Source: Chloroflexota bacterium (lineage in GTDB: Bacteria > Chloroflexota > Limnocylindria > QHBO01). From it: 18,799 nt of DNA. The position numbers and the translations under genes are program-made. The stretch covers positions 1 to 18,799 of the forward strand of contig JAPSGM010000006.1 in assembly GCA_031177555.1 (NCBI GenBank), read 5' to 3'. Shown here in pieces: positions 5,560-12,313 of this stretch. The first letter of the stretch is position 1. Every line of letters starts with the position of its first letter. The notes under the pieces were generated by a model. It worked only from the letters and a program-made list of their open reading frames with translations. It had not been told where the DNA came from and searched no databases.

Positions 5560-7065
5560 ATGAGCGAGACGCAGCCGACCCGCCCGATCCGCGTGCGGAT
5601 GGCGCCCAGCCCCACCGGTCCGCTGCACATCGGGACGGCCAGGACCAGCCTCTACAACTACCTCTTCGCACGGCACGTCGGCGGCACCTACGTCCTGCGC
5701 ATCGAGGACACCGACACCGCCCGCAGCACAGCCGATGACGAGCGCGACATCATCGACAACCTGCACTGGCTGGGGATCAGCTGGGACGAGGGGCCGCAGG
5801 CGGCCGGCGGCGAGGACATCGGTTCATTCGGGCCGTACCGCCAGAGCCAGCGGATGGACCTGTACGCCCGCGAGGCGACGCGCCTCCTGGAAAGCGGCGC
5901 GGCCTACCACTGCTGGTGCACGCCCGAGGAGCTCGAGGGGGTCAGGCGCGAGCACGAGGCCAGGAAGGAAGCGCCGCGCTACAACGGCCGCTGCCTGCGA
6001 CTGACCGATGCCGACCGCGCCCGGTTCGAGACCGAGGGCCGGCAACCGGCCATCCGGCTGAGGGTTCCGCCCGAGGCCATCCGCTTCGACGACCTGATCC
6101 GCGGCGAGGTGGAGTTCGACAACGCGCTGCTGGGCGACTTCGTGATCGTGCGCGCGAACGGGGTGCCGCTCTACCACTTCGTGGTGGTCGTGGACGACGA
6201 GGCGATGGGCATCACCGACGTGATCCGCGGCGAGGACCACCTCTCCAACACCCCCAAGCACATCGCGCTCATCCGGGCCCTGGGGTACGCGGAGCCGCGC
6301 TTCGCGCACATCTCGCTCATCCTGAACCCGGACCGCACGAAGATGAGCAAGCGCAAGTCGCAGACGGCCATCACCGCGTACCGGGAGCAGGGCTACCTGC
6401 CGGAGGCGATGGTCAACTTCCTGGCCTTCCTGGGCTGGAGCCCGGGCACCGAGGAGGAGATCTTCACCCTCGACCAGCTGGCCGAGCGCTTCGAGCTGGG
6501 CGCGGTCCACAAGGGCGGTGCGGTGTTCGACCAGGACCGCCTCGACTTCCTCAACGGCGTCTACATCCGCTCCCTGGCCGATCAGCAGCTCGCCCTGCGC
6601 CTGCGCCCGTTCCTGCCCGATGCCCTCGACGATGCCTCCGTCCTGCGGGTGGTGCCGCTCATCAGGGAGCGCCTCGTGCGACTGGCCGATGCGGGTGAGC
6701 TCGTCGTCTTCCTGGTCGAGACCGATGAGCAGGTCGGCGCCCGCTACGACGCCGATGCCATGCTGCCGAAGCAGCGCACCCCAGCCGAGACGGCCGCCGC
6801 CGTGGCCTCCGCCCGCGACGCGCTGGAGGGCCTGGAGGCCGCCGATTTCTCGGCCGACGTGCTCGAGACCCGCTGCCGCCAGGCCGCGGACGAGATGGGC
6901 TGGAAGGCCGGCGACTTCTTCCGACCGCTGCGCGTGGCCGTCACGGGCCGCACGGTGTCGCCGCCCCTGTTCGGCTCGATGGAGCTGCTCGGACGCGACC
7001 GCGTGCTCGCCCGCCTGGACGGGGCGCTGGGCAAGCTGACGGCCGAGGGAGTGCCGACCGCATGA
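5560..7065 (+). CDS. gltX: Glutamate--tRNA ligase
   Basis: This class I aminoacyl-tRNA synthetase charges tRNA-Glu (and possibly tRNA-Gln in lineages that use the amidotransferase route). The 501-residue length is normal. The HIGH-type motif is PSPTGPLHIGTAR (17-29). The KMSKR motif is intact at 261-265. A Cys-Trp-Cys pair with a downstream Tyr-Asn-Gly-Arg-Cys fits the zinc-binding insertion of bacterial GluRS. The catalytic Rossmann domain is followed by the helical anticodon-binding part. The frame is open upstream to an ATG at 5449, but those 37 residues are Pro/Gly/Arg-rich and not part of the family. The ATG at 5560, directly before the first strand (RVRMAPSPTG), is the sensible start. 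The stop overlaps the next gene by 4 bp (ATGA). Confidence 0.97.
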   Translation: MSETQPTRPIRVRMAPSPTGPLHIGTARTSLYNYLFARHVGGTYVLRIEDTDTARSTADDERDIIDNLHWLGISWDEGPQAAGGEDIGSFGPYRQSQRMDLYAREATRLLESGAAYHCWCTPEELEGVRREHEARKEAPRYNGRCLRLTDADRARFETEGRQPAIRLRVPPEAIRFDDLIRGEVEFDNALLGDFVIVRANGVPLYHFVVVVDDEAMGITDVIRGEDHLSNTPKHIALIRALGYAEPRFAHISLILNPDRTKMSKRKSQTAITAYREQGYLPEAMVNFLAFLGWSPGTEEEIFTLDQLAERFELGAVHKGGAVFDQDRLDFLNGVYIRSLADQQLALRLRPFLPDALDDASVLRVVPLIRERLVRLADAGELVVFLVETDEQVGARYDADAMLPKQRTPAETAAAVASARDALEGLEAADFSADVLETRCRQAADEMGWKAGDFFRPLRVAVTGRTVSPPLFGSMELLGRDRVLARLDGALGKLTAEGVPTA

Positions 7066-7787
7066 GCCACACCGGCCTGGGCGAGCTGCTGGCGATGAAC
7101 CTGGTGGTGCCCATCCGCTCGTCCTCCGGGGAGCCGGTCGATCCGGGCCGCGTGCCGCTGGAGGGGATGCGCCACGGCACCGATGCCCAGGGCCGCTTCC
7201 TGCCGGCATACACCTCCGCCGACCTGTTCCACGACTTCGGCCCGCCCGGGTCCGACGCGATCGAACTGGAGGCCCGCGACCTCTTCGCGCGCGCGGAGCT
7301 GGGCGGGGACCGGGTCGTCATCGACCCCGCCGCGCCCGGCGAGCTGGAGGTCCCGCCCGCGGTCATCCCGTTCCTGGCGGCCGGCATCGACCCGACCTCG
7401 CCGGAGGCGATGCGCGCGCGCCGGCCGTTCGGGCAGCTGCCGCCGCTCGAGGTGCCGACCGACGTACCGGAGCCCTTTGGCACCGAGCTGTGGGCGGCGC
7501 TCTCGGAGCTGGCGCAGGTCGATCGAGCCTGGCTGCTGCGTGCCGGGTCGGGCTGGACGGTGGGGATCGGATTGGTCGAGAACGCCGGCCTGTCCGCCTT
7601 CGATGAGGTGCGCAACCGCCTCCACGCCGTCGCCAGCGAGCACCTGGGCGGGCGCCGGTCGCTGGCGGTGACCGACCTGCGCGCCCCGGCCGTGCGCGAG
7701 GCGTACGAGACCGTGTCCGGGCCGTGGTTCAGCCGGCAGCCGGACCGCCCGAAGGGCATCCTGGGTCGCCTGTTCCGGGGCCGTTGA
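7062..7787 (+). CDS. SseB family protein
   Basis: This encodes a 241-residue soluble protein resembling the SseB family. The N-terminal SseB-type domain (about residues 40-110) has the typical order of FLPAYTSADLF, then a stretch ending in VVIDPAAPGELEVP. The C-terminal part (about 125-225) resembles the SseB C-terminal domain, with the WLLRAGSGWTVGIGL strand pair. E. coli SseB was named as a rhodanese-enhancing protein, but the biochemical role of the family is unknown. It starts inside the gltX stop (ATGA, 4 bp overlap), so it is translationally coupled to glutamyl-tRNA synthetase. Its TGA stop abuts the stop of the convergent dehydrogenase gene with no spacer. There are no membrane segments or signal peptide. 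Confidence 0.75.
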   Translation: MSHTGLGELLAMNLVVPIRSSSGEPVDPGRVPLEGMRHGTDAQGRFLPAYTSADLFHDFGPPGSDAIELEARDLFARAELGGDRVVIDPAAPGELEVPPAVIPFLAAGIDPTSPEAMRARRPFGQLPPLEVPTDVPEPFGTELWAALSELAQVDRAWLLRAGSGWTVGIGLVENAGLSAFDEVRNRLHAVASEHLGGRRSLAVTDLRAPAVREAYETVSGPWFSRQPDRPKGILGRLFRGR

Positions 7788-8831
7788 CTAGCTGCCTGCC
7801 TGCGCGCCGGGCGGGACGAGCACCAGCCGCCCGCGCACCCCGCCGGCCGCCAGGCGATCATGGGCGGCCTGTGCGTCGGCCAGCGGCATGCGCTCCACCT
7901 CCCAGGCCAGTCGGCCGCGACGCGCGAGCCTGACGACGGCCCGCAGGTCCGCGATCGACCCCCAGGCGGTGGTGCTGAGCGACGCCTCCACCGGCAGCCG
8001 GTCGAACCCGAAGCGGAACGAGCCGCCGGCCTCGCCGACCAGCGAGACGAGCCCGCCCGGCGCCACGTTGCGCGCCGCGTAGTCGAGCGTCGCGTCGCTG
8101 CCCACGAAGTCGAACACCACGTCCGCCGGGCCGCCGAGGCCGATGTGCGCCAGCTCCTCGTCGCCATCCAGCACGCCCAGGTCCGCTCCGAGCTCCGCGG
8201 CCAGCGCCAGCTTGTCCGGGTTCAGCTCGCGCACCGCGATCGTCAGCGCGGGCAGCCGCCGCAGGTACTGGATCGCGAACTGGCCGAGCCCGCCGAGCCC
8301 CATGAGGAGCACGCGGGCACCCGGCGTCAGCCATGGCGCCGCGCGGCTCACGGCGCGGTACGGCGTCACGCCGGCGTCGGCGAGCGGCGGGGCCTGGTCC
8401 GCCGGCAGCGGCCCGATCCCCACCAGGTGGCGCGGGTGCGGCACCAGCACGTGCTCGGCGTAGCCGCCGTCGCGTTGGAAGCCTGGCGACTCGCCGCGTT
8501 CGCAGCGCTGCTCCTCGCCGGCCGCGCACTCGCGGCAGGCGCCGCAGCCCCAGCCGCCGAAGACGAGGATCCGGTCGCCGGCCTTCAGCCGCGCGCGACG
8601 CAGCGGGCCGGTGGCCTCGTCGCCCCAGGCGTCGATCGTCCCGCCGATCTCGTGGCCCAGGGTGACCGGGCGCGAGATGCGCAGGCGATCGGTCCGAGCC
8701 AGGTGCAGGTCGGTGTGGCAGACGCCGCACCCGGCGACCCGCACCCGCACCTCGGTGCCGGACGGCTCCGGCCGTGGCACGTCCTCGACGCGGAGCGGCT
8801 CGCCGGCGGCATGGGTGCGGACGGCGAGCAT
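7788..8831 (-). CDS. Zinc-dependent alcohol dehydrogenase (medium-chain, NAD(P)-dependent)
   Basis: This 347-residue medium-chain dehydrogenase interconverts alcohols and aldehydes or ketones. The catalytic zinc site is visible: Cys38 in GCGVCHTD, the Gly-His-Glu at 59-61, and Asp152 in LADAGVTPYRA, an Asp variant I associate with Rhodococcus ADH-A rather than the usual Cys. The structural zinc lobe is complete, with Cys96, Cys99, Cys102 and Cys110. The Rossmann fold shows GLGGLG at 178-183. Overall it resembles secondary-alcohol dehydrogenases of the ADH-A group; the natural substrate cannot be read from the sequence. It is the last gene of a minus-strand operon, starting 4 bp after the stop of the peroxiredoxin-like gene. 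The ATG at 8831 fits the family N-terminus. Confidence 0.93.
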   Translation of the reverse strand: MLAVRTHAAGEPLRVEDVPRPEPSGTEVRVRVAGCGVCHTDLHLARTDRLRISRPVTLGHEIGGTIDAWGDEATGPLRRARLKAGDRILVFGGWGCGACRECAAGEEQRCERGESPGFQRDGGYAEHVLVPHPRHLVGIGPLPADQAPPLADAGVTPYRAVSRAAPWLTPGARVLLMGLGGLGQFAIQYLRRLPALTIAVRELNPDKLALAAELGADLGVLDGDEELAHIGLGGPADVVFDFVGSDATLDYAARNVAPGGLVSLVGEAGGSFRFGFDRLPVEASLSTTAWGSIADLRAVVRLARRGRLAWEVERMPLADAQAAHDRLAAGGVRGRLVLVPPGAQAGS

Positions 8832-8835
8832 GAAC

Positions 8836-9339
8836 TCAGTCGGGCGGGGAGATCGCCTCGAGCAGCCGAGCGATGAGACCTCGCGGCTCGACCCGCTCCA
8901 CGACGTCCAAAACCATGCCGTCCTGCGCCACGGCGAAGGCCGTCGGCTCGGCGTTCACGTTGCCGCGCTCGTTGCGGGTGGGGATGCCGAGCATGGCCAC
9001 CGCCGTCCGCCGCTCGTCCGAGAAGAGCACGTAGGGGAGCTCCAGTGCGGCCACGTACTCGGCCTGCTGTCGCTCGGAATCGGTGGTGACCGCCACCAGC
9101 CCCACGCCGGCGCGCTCCAAGCGGGGGAGGGCCTCGCGCAGGGCCGTGGCCAGCTGGTCTCCGCGCTCGCGAGCCGATCCCTTCAGGGACGGGCCGCCGA
9201 AGAACACCACGATCGACGGCCGCACCCCGACGTGGCTGCGCAGGTTGAGCAGGTACCCGTCGGTGGCTCGGAGCCCGACCGAGGGCATCGGGTCGCCGGT
9301 CCGGACGCGCAACCCCGGCCTGGCGGAGGGGGTGATCAT
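8836..9339 (-). CDS. Peroxiredoxin/AhpC-like protein lacking all cysteines
   Basis: This encodes a 167-residue protein with a thioredoxin-like peroxiredoxin layout: a GDPMPSVGL strand, an IVVFFGGPSLKGSARER active-site segment, VGLVAVTTDS, LPYVLFSDERRTAVAMLGI, and a late strand pair FAVAQDGMVLDVVERV. The position where the family has its peroxidatic Cys (Thr-x-x-Cys) reads Ser-Leu-Lys-Gly-Ser here, and the whole protein contains no cysteine. It therefore cannot work as a normal peroxidase. The ATG at 9339 overlaps the mutY stop by 4 bp (ATGA), and adh follows after 4 bp, so it is the middle gene of a three-gene operon. The frame stays open far upstream inside mutY, but only this start gives a sensible N-terminus. 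TACAAT lies 6 nt upstream. Confidence 0.8.
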   Translation of the reverse strand: MITPSARPGLRVRTGDPMPSVGLRATDGYLLNLRSHVGVRPSIVVFFGGPSLKGSARERGDQLATALREALPRLERAGVGLVAVTTDSERQQAEYVAALELPYVLFSDERRTAVAMLGIPTRNERGNVNAEPTAFAVAQDGMVLDVVERVEPRGLIARLLEAISPPD

Positions 9340-10256
9340 GGCCCGATTGTAGCCAGGGTCGCCGTCGGCCCCGGAGGACCCAGGTGCACGACCCCATCGG
9401 CGCGGTGCGCCAGCCCGTCGCGCTCCAGCGCGACCATGGCGCGCTCCAGGCCACCGCCGCCCACCAGGCTGCCCAGCCGCGCCGCCGTCAGGCTGTGGCC
9501 CGGCGCGCGTGCCAGTTGGCGGAGGATGGCGCCGCGCGTGGCGCGCACCGAGCCGGCGAAGGGCGCCCGGCGAGCGACCGGGACGTGGACGGCGAGCTCC
9601 CGCGACGGGCAGCCGGCGGTGACCGGGCACGCTCCGCAGCGCGGCGCCCGGGCGCGGCACACCCGCGCGCCGAACTCCATGCTGGCGTGCATCCAGTCGG
9701 CCGCCTGTGCCGCGTCGGTGGCGGGCGCGGCCAGGCAATCGGCGAGTGCCTGCAGCGCGCGGGGCGGGGTGCCGGGCGGCAGGCCGAAGCGCCGCACCAG
9801 CCAGCGGCGCACGTTGGTATCCACCGCTCCCACGGGCTGTCCGAAGGCCAGCGCGGCCACGGCGCGCGCGGTGTACGGCCCCACCCCGGGGAGCCGCTCC
9901 AGCCCGGCGACATCGCTCGGCCACCCGGATGCCTCCACGGCGAGCGCCGTCCGCCGCAGGGCCAGCGCGCGCCGGTTATAGCCGAGGCCGGACCACGCGA
10001 CCAGCACGTCCCGGTCGGCCGCGCGGGCCATGGCGCGCGGCGTCGGGAATCGCGCCATGAAGGGCGGAAACCGCTCGCTGACCCGCGACGCCTGGGTCTG
10101 CTGCAGCATCACCTCGCTGACGAGGACGGCCCATGGATCCGTGGTGCCGCGCCACGGGAAGCCGCGGTGAGCGCCGGAGTACCAGCCCAGGATCGCCCGG
10201 CGCAGGCGGGCGACACCATCGTGGCCGGGCACATCGGTCCGGGAGTGGGCTCGCAC
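9336..10256 (-). CDS. mutY: A/G-specific adenine DNA glycosylase
   Basis: This base-excision repair enzyme removes adenine mispaired with 8-oxoguanine. In the 306-residue protein the catalytic Glu48 lies in SEVMLQQTQ, the helix-hairpin-helix is LPGVGPYTARAV (122-133), and the catalytic Asp146 is in VGAVDTNVRRW. The iron-sulfur loop is complete (Cys200, Cys207, Cys210, Cys216; spacing 6-2-5). After the cluster there is only a helical, winged-helix-like tail of about 90 residues instead of the NUDIX-like 8-oxoG recognition domain of E. coli MutY, as in many actinobacterial MutYs. The frame continues up to an ATG at 10295, but a GTG at 10256 sits 6 nt after TACCCT and fits the leaderless pattern seen across the window, so I prefer it. 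The stop overlaps the next gene by 4 bp. Confidence 0.93.
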   Translation of the reverse strand: MRAHSRTDVPGHDGVARLRRAILGWYSGAHRGFPWRGTTDPWAVLVSEVMLQQTQASRVSERFPPFMARFPTPRAMARAADRDVLVAWSGLGYNRRALALRRTALAVEASGWPSDVAGLERLPGVGPYTARAVAALAFGQPVGAVDTNVRRWLVRRFGLPPGTPPRALQALADCLAAPATDAAQAADWMHASMEFGARVCRARAPRCGACPVTAGCPSRELAVHVPVARRAPFAGSVRATRGAILRQLARAPGHSLTAARLGSLVGGGGLERAMVALERDGLAHRADGVVHLGPPGPTATLATIGP

Positions 10257-10262
10257 CCGGTC

Positions 10263-10305
10263 AGGGTAGCGTGCCGCCGACGGGGCATCCGGCATGCGCT
10301 ACCCT
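10263..10305. promoter_or_regulatory. Mirror-image divergent promoter of mutY and the HAD gene
   Basis: AGGGTAGCG (10263-10271) and CGCTACCCT (10297-10305) form a perfect 9-bp inverted repeat. A further five inner pairs form after a 2-bp bulge (TGCCG with CGGCA). On each outer arm TACCCT acts as a -10-like hexamer, 6 nt before the mutY GTG on the minus strand and 8 nt before the HAD ATG on the plus strand. The two genes thus have symmetric, leaderless-type start regions that could be controlled together. Confidence 0.5.
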
Positions 10306-10313
10306 GCGCCGCC

Positions 10314-11132
10314 ATGCCGTACCGACTGGTCTGCCTGGATGCCGGCTTCACGCTCCTGTCGCCGCGCCGCACCCTGGCCGCCGCGCTGGCCGGCGTGCTC
10401 GAGGAGCGCGGGCACCCCGTGGACCGCGGTGACCTGCGGCGGGCGTGGGACGTCGCCGACCGCTGGTTCTGGGACGAGTACCACCGCCCCGACAACCGGA
10501 CGTGGGGCGACGATGCCCTGATCGAGCGCACCTGGCGCGAGTACCACTCGCTGATGCTGCGCGAGCTCGGTTTCGCCGACCGCGAGCACGAGCTGCTGGA
10601 TGCCATCCTGGCCAGCCAGTACGCGGCGGACGCGTGGGAGCTCTATCCCGACGTCGAGCCGGCGCTGGGCGAGCTGCGGCGCATGCCGGGTCTGACCATC
10701 GGCGTGATCTCCGACTGGGGGTCCAACCTCGACGGCATCCTTTCCGAACTGGGCCTGGGCCGTTACCTGGACTTCGTCCTGGCATCGGGCGCGGTGGGGC
10801 TGGCGAAGCCGGACCCGGCCCTGTTCGGCCTCGCCCTCGAGCGCGCCGGAGCGGCGCCGTCGGAGGGGCTCATGGTCGGCGACTCGCTGCGCGCCGACGT
10901 GGAGGGGGCGCGGTCCGCCGGCATGCACGGCGTCCTGCTGGCCCGTCCGCGCGAGGACGGCGAGGACGGCGAGGAAGCTGAGGAGGGCGACGGCGGGACC
11001 GACGGCCGGCCGGGGGCCGAGCTACCCCCCGGCACGACCGTCATCGCCTCGCTGGCAGAGTTGCCGGCGGTGGTCGCCGGGACGAAAGGACCACGCCCGG
11101 ACCATCGACGGGGCGCACCCGACTTGGCGTAG
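10314..11132 (+). CDS. HAD superfamily hydrolase
   Basis: This encodes a 272-residue haloacid dehalogenase-fold hydrolase, probably a small-molecule phosphatase. Motif I is LVCLDAGFTLL with nucleophile Asp9; the usual Asp two residues on is Gly11, as in the Asp-Ala-x-x-Thr subgroup. Motif II is IGVISDWGSN, motif III has the Lys in GLAKPDPALF, and motif IV is MVGDSLRADVEGA. A helical cap lies between motifs I and II. Between the last core strand and the final SLAELPAVV helix there is an inserted run of Asp/Glu/Gly residues encoded by a short 9-bp tandem repeat, and the protein ends with a basic tail. It starts at ATG 10314, 8 nt after TACCCT and without a Shine-Dalgarno. Its TAG stop is shared with the next gene's promoter hexamer. 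The substrate is unknown. Confidence 0.88.
   Translation: MPYRLVCLDAGFTLLSPRRTLAAALAGVLEERGHPVDRGDLRRAWDVADRWFWDEYHRPDNRTWGDDALIERTWREYHSLMLRELGFADREHELLDAILASQYAADAWELYPDVEPALGELRRMPGLTIGVISDWGSNLDGILSELGLGRYLDFVLASGAVGLAKPDPALFGLALERAGAAPSEGLMVGDSLRADVEGARSAGMHGVLLARPREDGEDGEEAEEGDGGTDGRPGAELPPGTTVIASLAELPAVVAGTKGPRPDHRRGAPDLA
10953..10975 (+). repeat. 9-bp tandem repeat (GAGGACGGC) inside the HAD gene
   Basis: GAGGACGGC occurs twice in tandem (10953-10961 and 10962-10970), followed by a partial third copy GAGGA. It encodes Glu-Asp-Gly repeats in an acidic linker of the HAD protein. The unit is a multiple of three, so copy-number changes by slippage would keep the frame. Confidence 0.6.
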
Positions 11133-11167
11133 AGTGGCGCCCGTCCGGAATTCGCCGCTGCCAGGAG
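11130..11167 (+). promoter_or_regulatory. Promoter and Shine-Dalgarno of the PQQ dehydrogenase gene
   Basis: TAGAGT (11130-11135) is a -10-like hexamer whose first three bases are the TAG stop of the HAD gene. A leader of about 32 nt would follow, with AGGAG at 11163-11167 placed 6 nt before the GTG start at 11174. Confidence 0.45.
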
Positions 11168-11173
11168 CCACCC

Positions 11174-12307
11174 GTGCCTCGCCGCTCGACCCTCGCGGTG
11201 CCGCTCATCGTGGCCATGCTGCTCACCGTCTTCCTCCCGCTGCCCGCCATGGCCGCCGCGCCCAGGCTGCGCACCACGGTGGTGCAGAATGGCCTGGTCC
11301 ATCCGTGGGACGTGGCCTTCGCGCCGGGCGGGCAGATGTTCGTGACCGAGCGCCCGGGACGCGTTCGCGTGTTCAAGAGCGGGGGCAAGGACACGCCGCT
11401 GCTGGCGACGACGACCATCTCCAACGTTCACGCGGCCGGCGAGGCCGGCGTCATGGGCATCGCGGTGGATCCGAACTTCGCCGAGAACCGCCTCATCTAC
11501 GTCTGCGCCTCGCGGGACCACGACGGCAAGTGGCGCAACCAGGTCCTCCGCTACCGGGTGAAGGCAGGCTGGAGGCTGGAGTTCGACCGCTACGTGATCC
11601 GCCGCGGCATGCGCGCGAACACTATCCACAACGGGTGCGCGGTCGAAATCGGGCCCGACGGCAAGGTGTGGGTCAGCATGGGCGACGCCGCCAACGAGGC
11701 CCTGGCGCAGAACCCGGACTCCCGCAACGGCAAGATCCTGCGGGTCAATCGCAACGGATCGGTGCCCAGCGACAATCCGATCCTGCCCGGCTCGAGCGGT
11801 CGATCGATCGTGTACTCGATGGGCCACCGCAACCCGCAGGGAATCGCGTTCCACCCGGGCAGCGGCCGGGTGTACGCGGTGGAGCACGGGCCGGACCGAA
11901 GCGACGAGATCAACTGGATCCGTCCCGGACGCAACTATGGCTGGCCGTGCGTTACCGGCAACAACTCGTCGTACCATCCGGGAACGCCGGGATGCTCGCA
12001 GAACGGCCCGTTCGTCAAGCCGGCGTGGCACTCAGGCTCGTCCACGATCGCGACCTCGGGCGCTGCCTTCGCCCGCGGCTCGGCCTGGGAGTCGTACCGG
12101 AACCAGCTGTTCGTGGCCCAGCTGAAGGAGCAGGACCTCCGCCGGTTCAAGATCATCGACGACGGGCGGACGGCGGTCCGTCGTCAGACGTACTTCAACG
12201 AACGGTGGGGCCGCCTGCGAGGCGTGGCGTCGGGGCCGGGCAAGAAGCTCTGGATCACGACCTCCAACGGGTCGAACGACAGGATCGTCCGCATCGCGCC
12301 GCAGTAG
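11174..12307 (+). CDS. Secreted PQQ-dependent sugar (aldose) dehydrogenase
   Basis: This encodes a 377-residue protein of the soluble glucose / aldose sugar dehydrogenase family, a six-bladed beta-propeller that binds PQQ and calcium and oxidises sugars outside the cytoplasm. A clear signal peptide covers residues 1-27 (hydrophobic core 8-22, likely cleavage after AMA at 25-27). Landmarks are HPWDVAFAPGG (43-53), the catalytic-base His152 in TIHNGCAVEIGPDG, Gly-Asp 170-171, HRNPQGIAF (218-226, with the PQQ-contacting Arg219) and EHGPDRSDEINWIRPG (237-252) followed by NYGWP. The start is the GTG at 11174, supported by AGGAG. The gene converges on the lysyl oxidase gene, with 6 bp between the stops. 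No PQQ synthesis genes are in the window, so cofactor supply is unknown. The true sugar substrate cannot be read from the sequence. Confidence 0.92.
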   Translation: MPRRSTLAVPLIVAMLLTVFLPLPAMAAAPRLRTTVVQNGLVHPWDVAFAPGGQMFVTERPGRVRVFKSGGKDTPLLATTTISNVHAAGEAGVMGIAVDPNFAENRLIYVCASRDHDGKWRNQVLRYRVKAGWRLEFDRYVIRRGMRANTIHNGCAVEIGPDGKVWVSMGDAANEALAQNPDSRNGKILRVNRNGSVPSDNPILPGSSGRSIVYSMGHRNPQGIAFHPGSGRVYAVEHGPDRSDEINWIRPGRNYGWPCVTGNNSSYHPGTPGCSQNGPFVKPAWHSGSSTIATSGAAFARGSAWESYRNQLFVAQLKEQDLRRFKIIDDGRTAVRRQTYFNERWGRLRGVASGPGKKLWITTSNGSNDRIVRIAPQ

Positions 12308-12313
12308 GGCGCG

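Noticed and set aside
5824..7209. A 461-codon frame antisense to gltX
   Set aside because: gltX has all its catalytic motifs and normal length. The antisense frame is a by-product of high GC content, with a His/Arg/Gly-rich product that matches nothing.
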